From positions 682,001 through 746,000 of the forward strand of contig NZ_MAYH01000012.1 in NCBI RefSeq assembly GCF_001684975.1: a stretch of DNA of 64,000 nucleotides, read 5' to 3'. A program made the translations under genes and the position numbers. The notes under the pieces were generated by a model that saw nothing but the letters and a program-made list of their open reading frames with translations, had not been told where the DNA came from and searched no databases. Numbering within the stretch: the first letter of the stretch is position 1; each line of letters starts with the position of its first letter. Positions 63,530-64,000 of this stretch are shown piece by piece. This stretch comes from Chryseobacterium artocarpi. GTDB taxonomy: Bacteria; Bacteroidota; Bacteroidia; Flavobacteriales; Weeksellaceae.

Positions 63530-64000
63530 TTAAGCTTCTTTAGCAGCGCTTTCTTTTTTTAATTTTACTTTTTCTTTCAGCCAGCTACACCATTCGTCAA
63601 TTCCATCTCCGTTTAAAGTGCTGATGGTCATTACTTCAAGATTAGGGTTTACTTCAAGAGCATCTTGAGTTACGGCTTCTACAGAAAAAGGAACATACGG
63701 AAGTAAGTCTGCTTTGGAAACAAGCATCAGTTCACTCGTTAAAAACATACGCGGGTATTTCTTAGGCTTATCGTCCCCTTCAGTAGAAGCGAGAAGAGTC
63801 ACACGGTAATCCTCACCCAGGTCAAAAGCAGACGGGCAAAGAAGGTTTCCTACATTTTCGATGAATAATAAATCAACACCTTCTAAATCAATATGGTCCA
63901 ATGCCTGAAGAATCATCTGAGCCTCAATATGGCACATTCCACCAGTCACAATCTGTAAGGCATTAATTCCTACCTCGCGCATTCTGATCGCATCACGCTC
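63530..64000 (-). CDS. hypB: HypB-type nickel GTPase (5' end outside window)
   Basis: The frame is open to the window edge; the visible 157 residues are the C-terminal part. TGGMCHIEAQMILQAL, LLFIENVGNLLCPSAFDLGE, STEGDDKPKKYPRMF and LVSKADLLPYVPF are HypB, not UreG. HypB GTPases insert nickel into hydrogenase and, in some bacteria, support urease. The coupling to UreE and an importer suggests nickel supply for urease. The P-loop lies beyond the window. Confidence 0.88.
   Translation of the reverse strand, partial: ERDAIRMREVGINALQIVTGGMCHIEAQMILQALDHIDLEGVDLLFIENVGNLLCPSAFDLGEDYRVTLLASTEGDDKPKKYPRMFLTSELMLVSKADLLPYVPFSVEAVTQDALEVNPNLEVMTISTLNGDGIDEWCSWLKEKVKLKKESAAKEA

Noticed and set aside
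63530..64000. UreG as identity of the terminal GTPase
   Set aside because: UreG motifs are absent; VTGGMCH, FIENVGNLLCP and DDKPKKYP are HypB motifs.
1..64000. CRISPR array
   Set aside because: No regular 25-40-base repeats with unique spacers were seen; the only near-regular repeat is the tRNA-Lys array.

Overview
The window is AT-rich DNA from a member of the Bacteroidota, most likely a Chryseobacterium-like flavobacterium (Weeksellaceae). The support is a type IX secretion sorting tail, SusC-like TonB receptors with a DUF4249 lipoprotein partner, a Bacteroidota-type VgrG with a DUF4280 PAAR-like effector, a DUF2723 membrane protein, and promoters of the flavobacterial TTG / TAnnTTTG kind. 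Genus is inferred from recognised gene families, not from a marker gene.

Bases 1 to about 20,350 form an accessory polymorphic-toxin island. It opens with the 3' end of a T6SS VgrG, two small unknown proteins, a PAAR-like effector ending in an Ntox15-type nuclease (HxxD) and a Tdi1-like immunity protein. Next come orphan immunity genes (SUFU type), relics and a truncated insertion sequence. A T9SS-sorted protein then precedes a 3,400-residue SpvB/FG-GAP/Rhs protein with a C-terminal AHH-like nuclease, two tandem paralogous immunity genes, two decayed genes and a TonB-C domain protein. A decayed serine-tRNA-like sequence with its own promoter and terminator lies at the right edge (20631-20729).

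Bases 20,786-33,170 look like core genome: a periplasmic cyclic-nucleotide phosphodiesterase, a YdeI/OmdA protein, a decayed LytTR locus, a histidine kinase/LuxR-type regulator pair, a VOC protein, a TonB receptor with DUF4249 lipoprotein, and an AraC regulator divergent from a siderophore-interacting flavoprotein with a Fur-box-like palindrome between them. At 33,732-36,889 a TlpA thioredoxin is followed by four acidic SUKH or unknown proteins that resemble an orphan immunity array.

Bases 36,972-48,600 carry a variant SDR, a DUF2723 GT-C-like protein, an AraC regulator divergent from a TolC/HlyD/MFS efflux operon, and a GlxA-type regulator with a DJ-1/PfpI partner. Bases 48,600-57,000 hold an S66 carboxypeptidase, three identical tRNA-Lys(TTT) genes in near-identical repeats, a GNAT, two tandem lipoprotein-TPR-TM-HTH proteins, a small putative transcript, and an AraC regulator with a Tet(X)-like flavin monooxygenase.

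The window ends (57,294-64,000, minus strand) in a tightly packed operon: HypB-type GTPase, UreE, binding protein, permease, ATPase, GNAT and TonB-dependent receptor. UreE and HypB suggest that this importer serves nickel rather than ferric siderophores.
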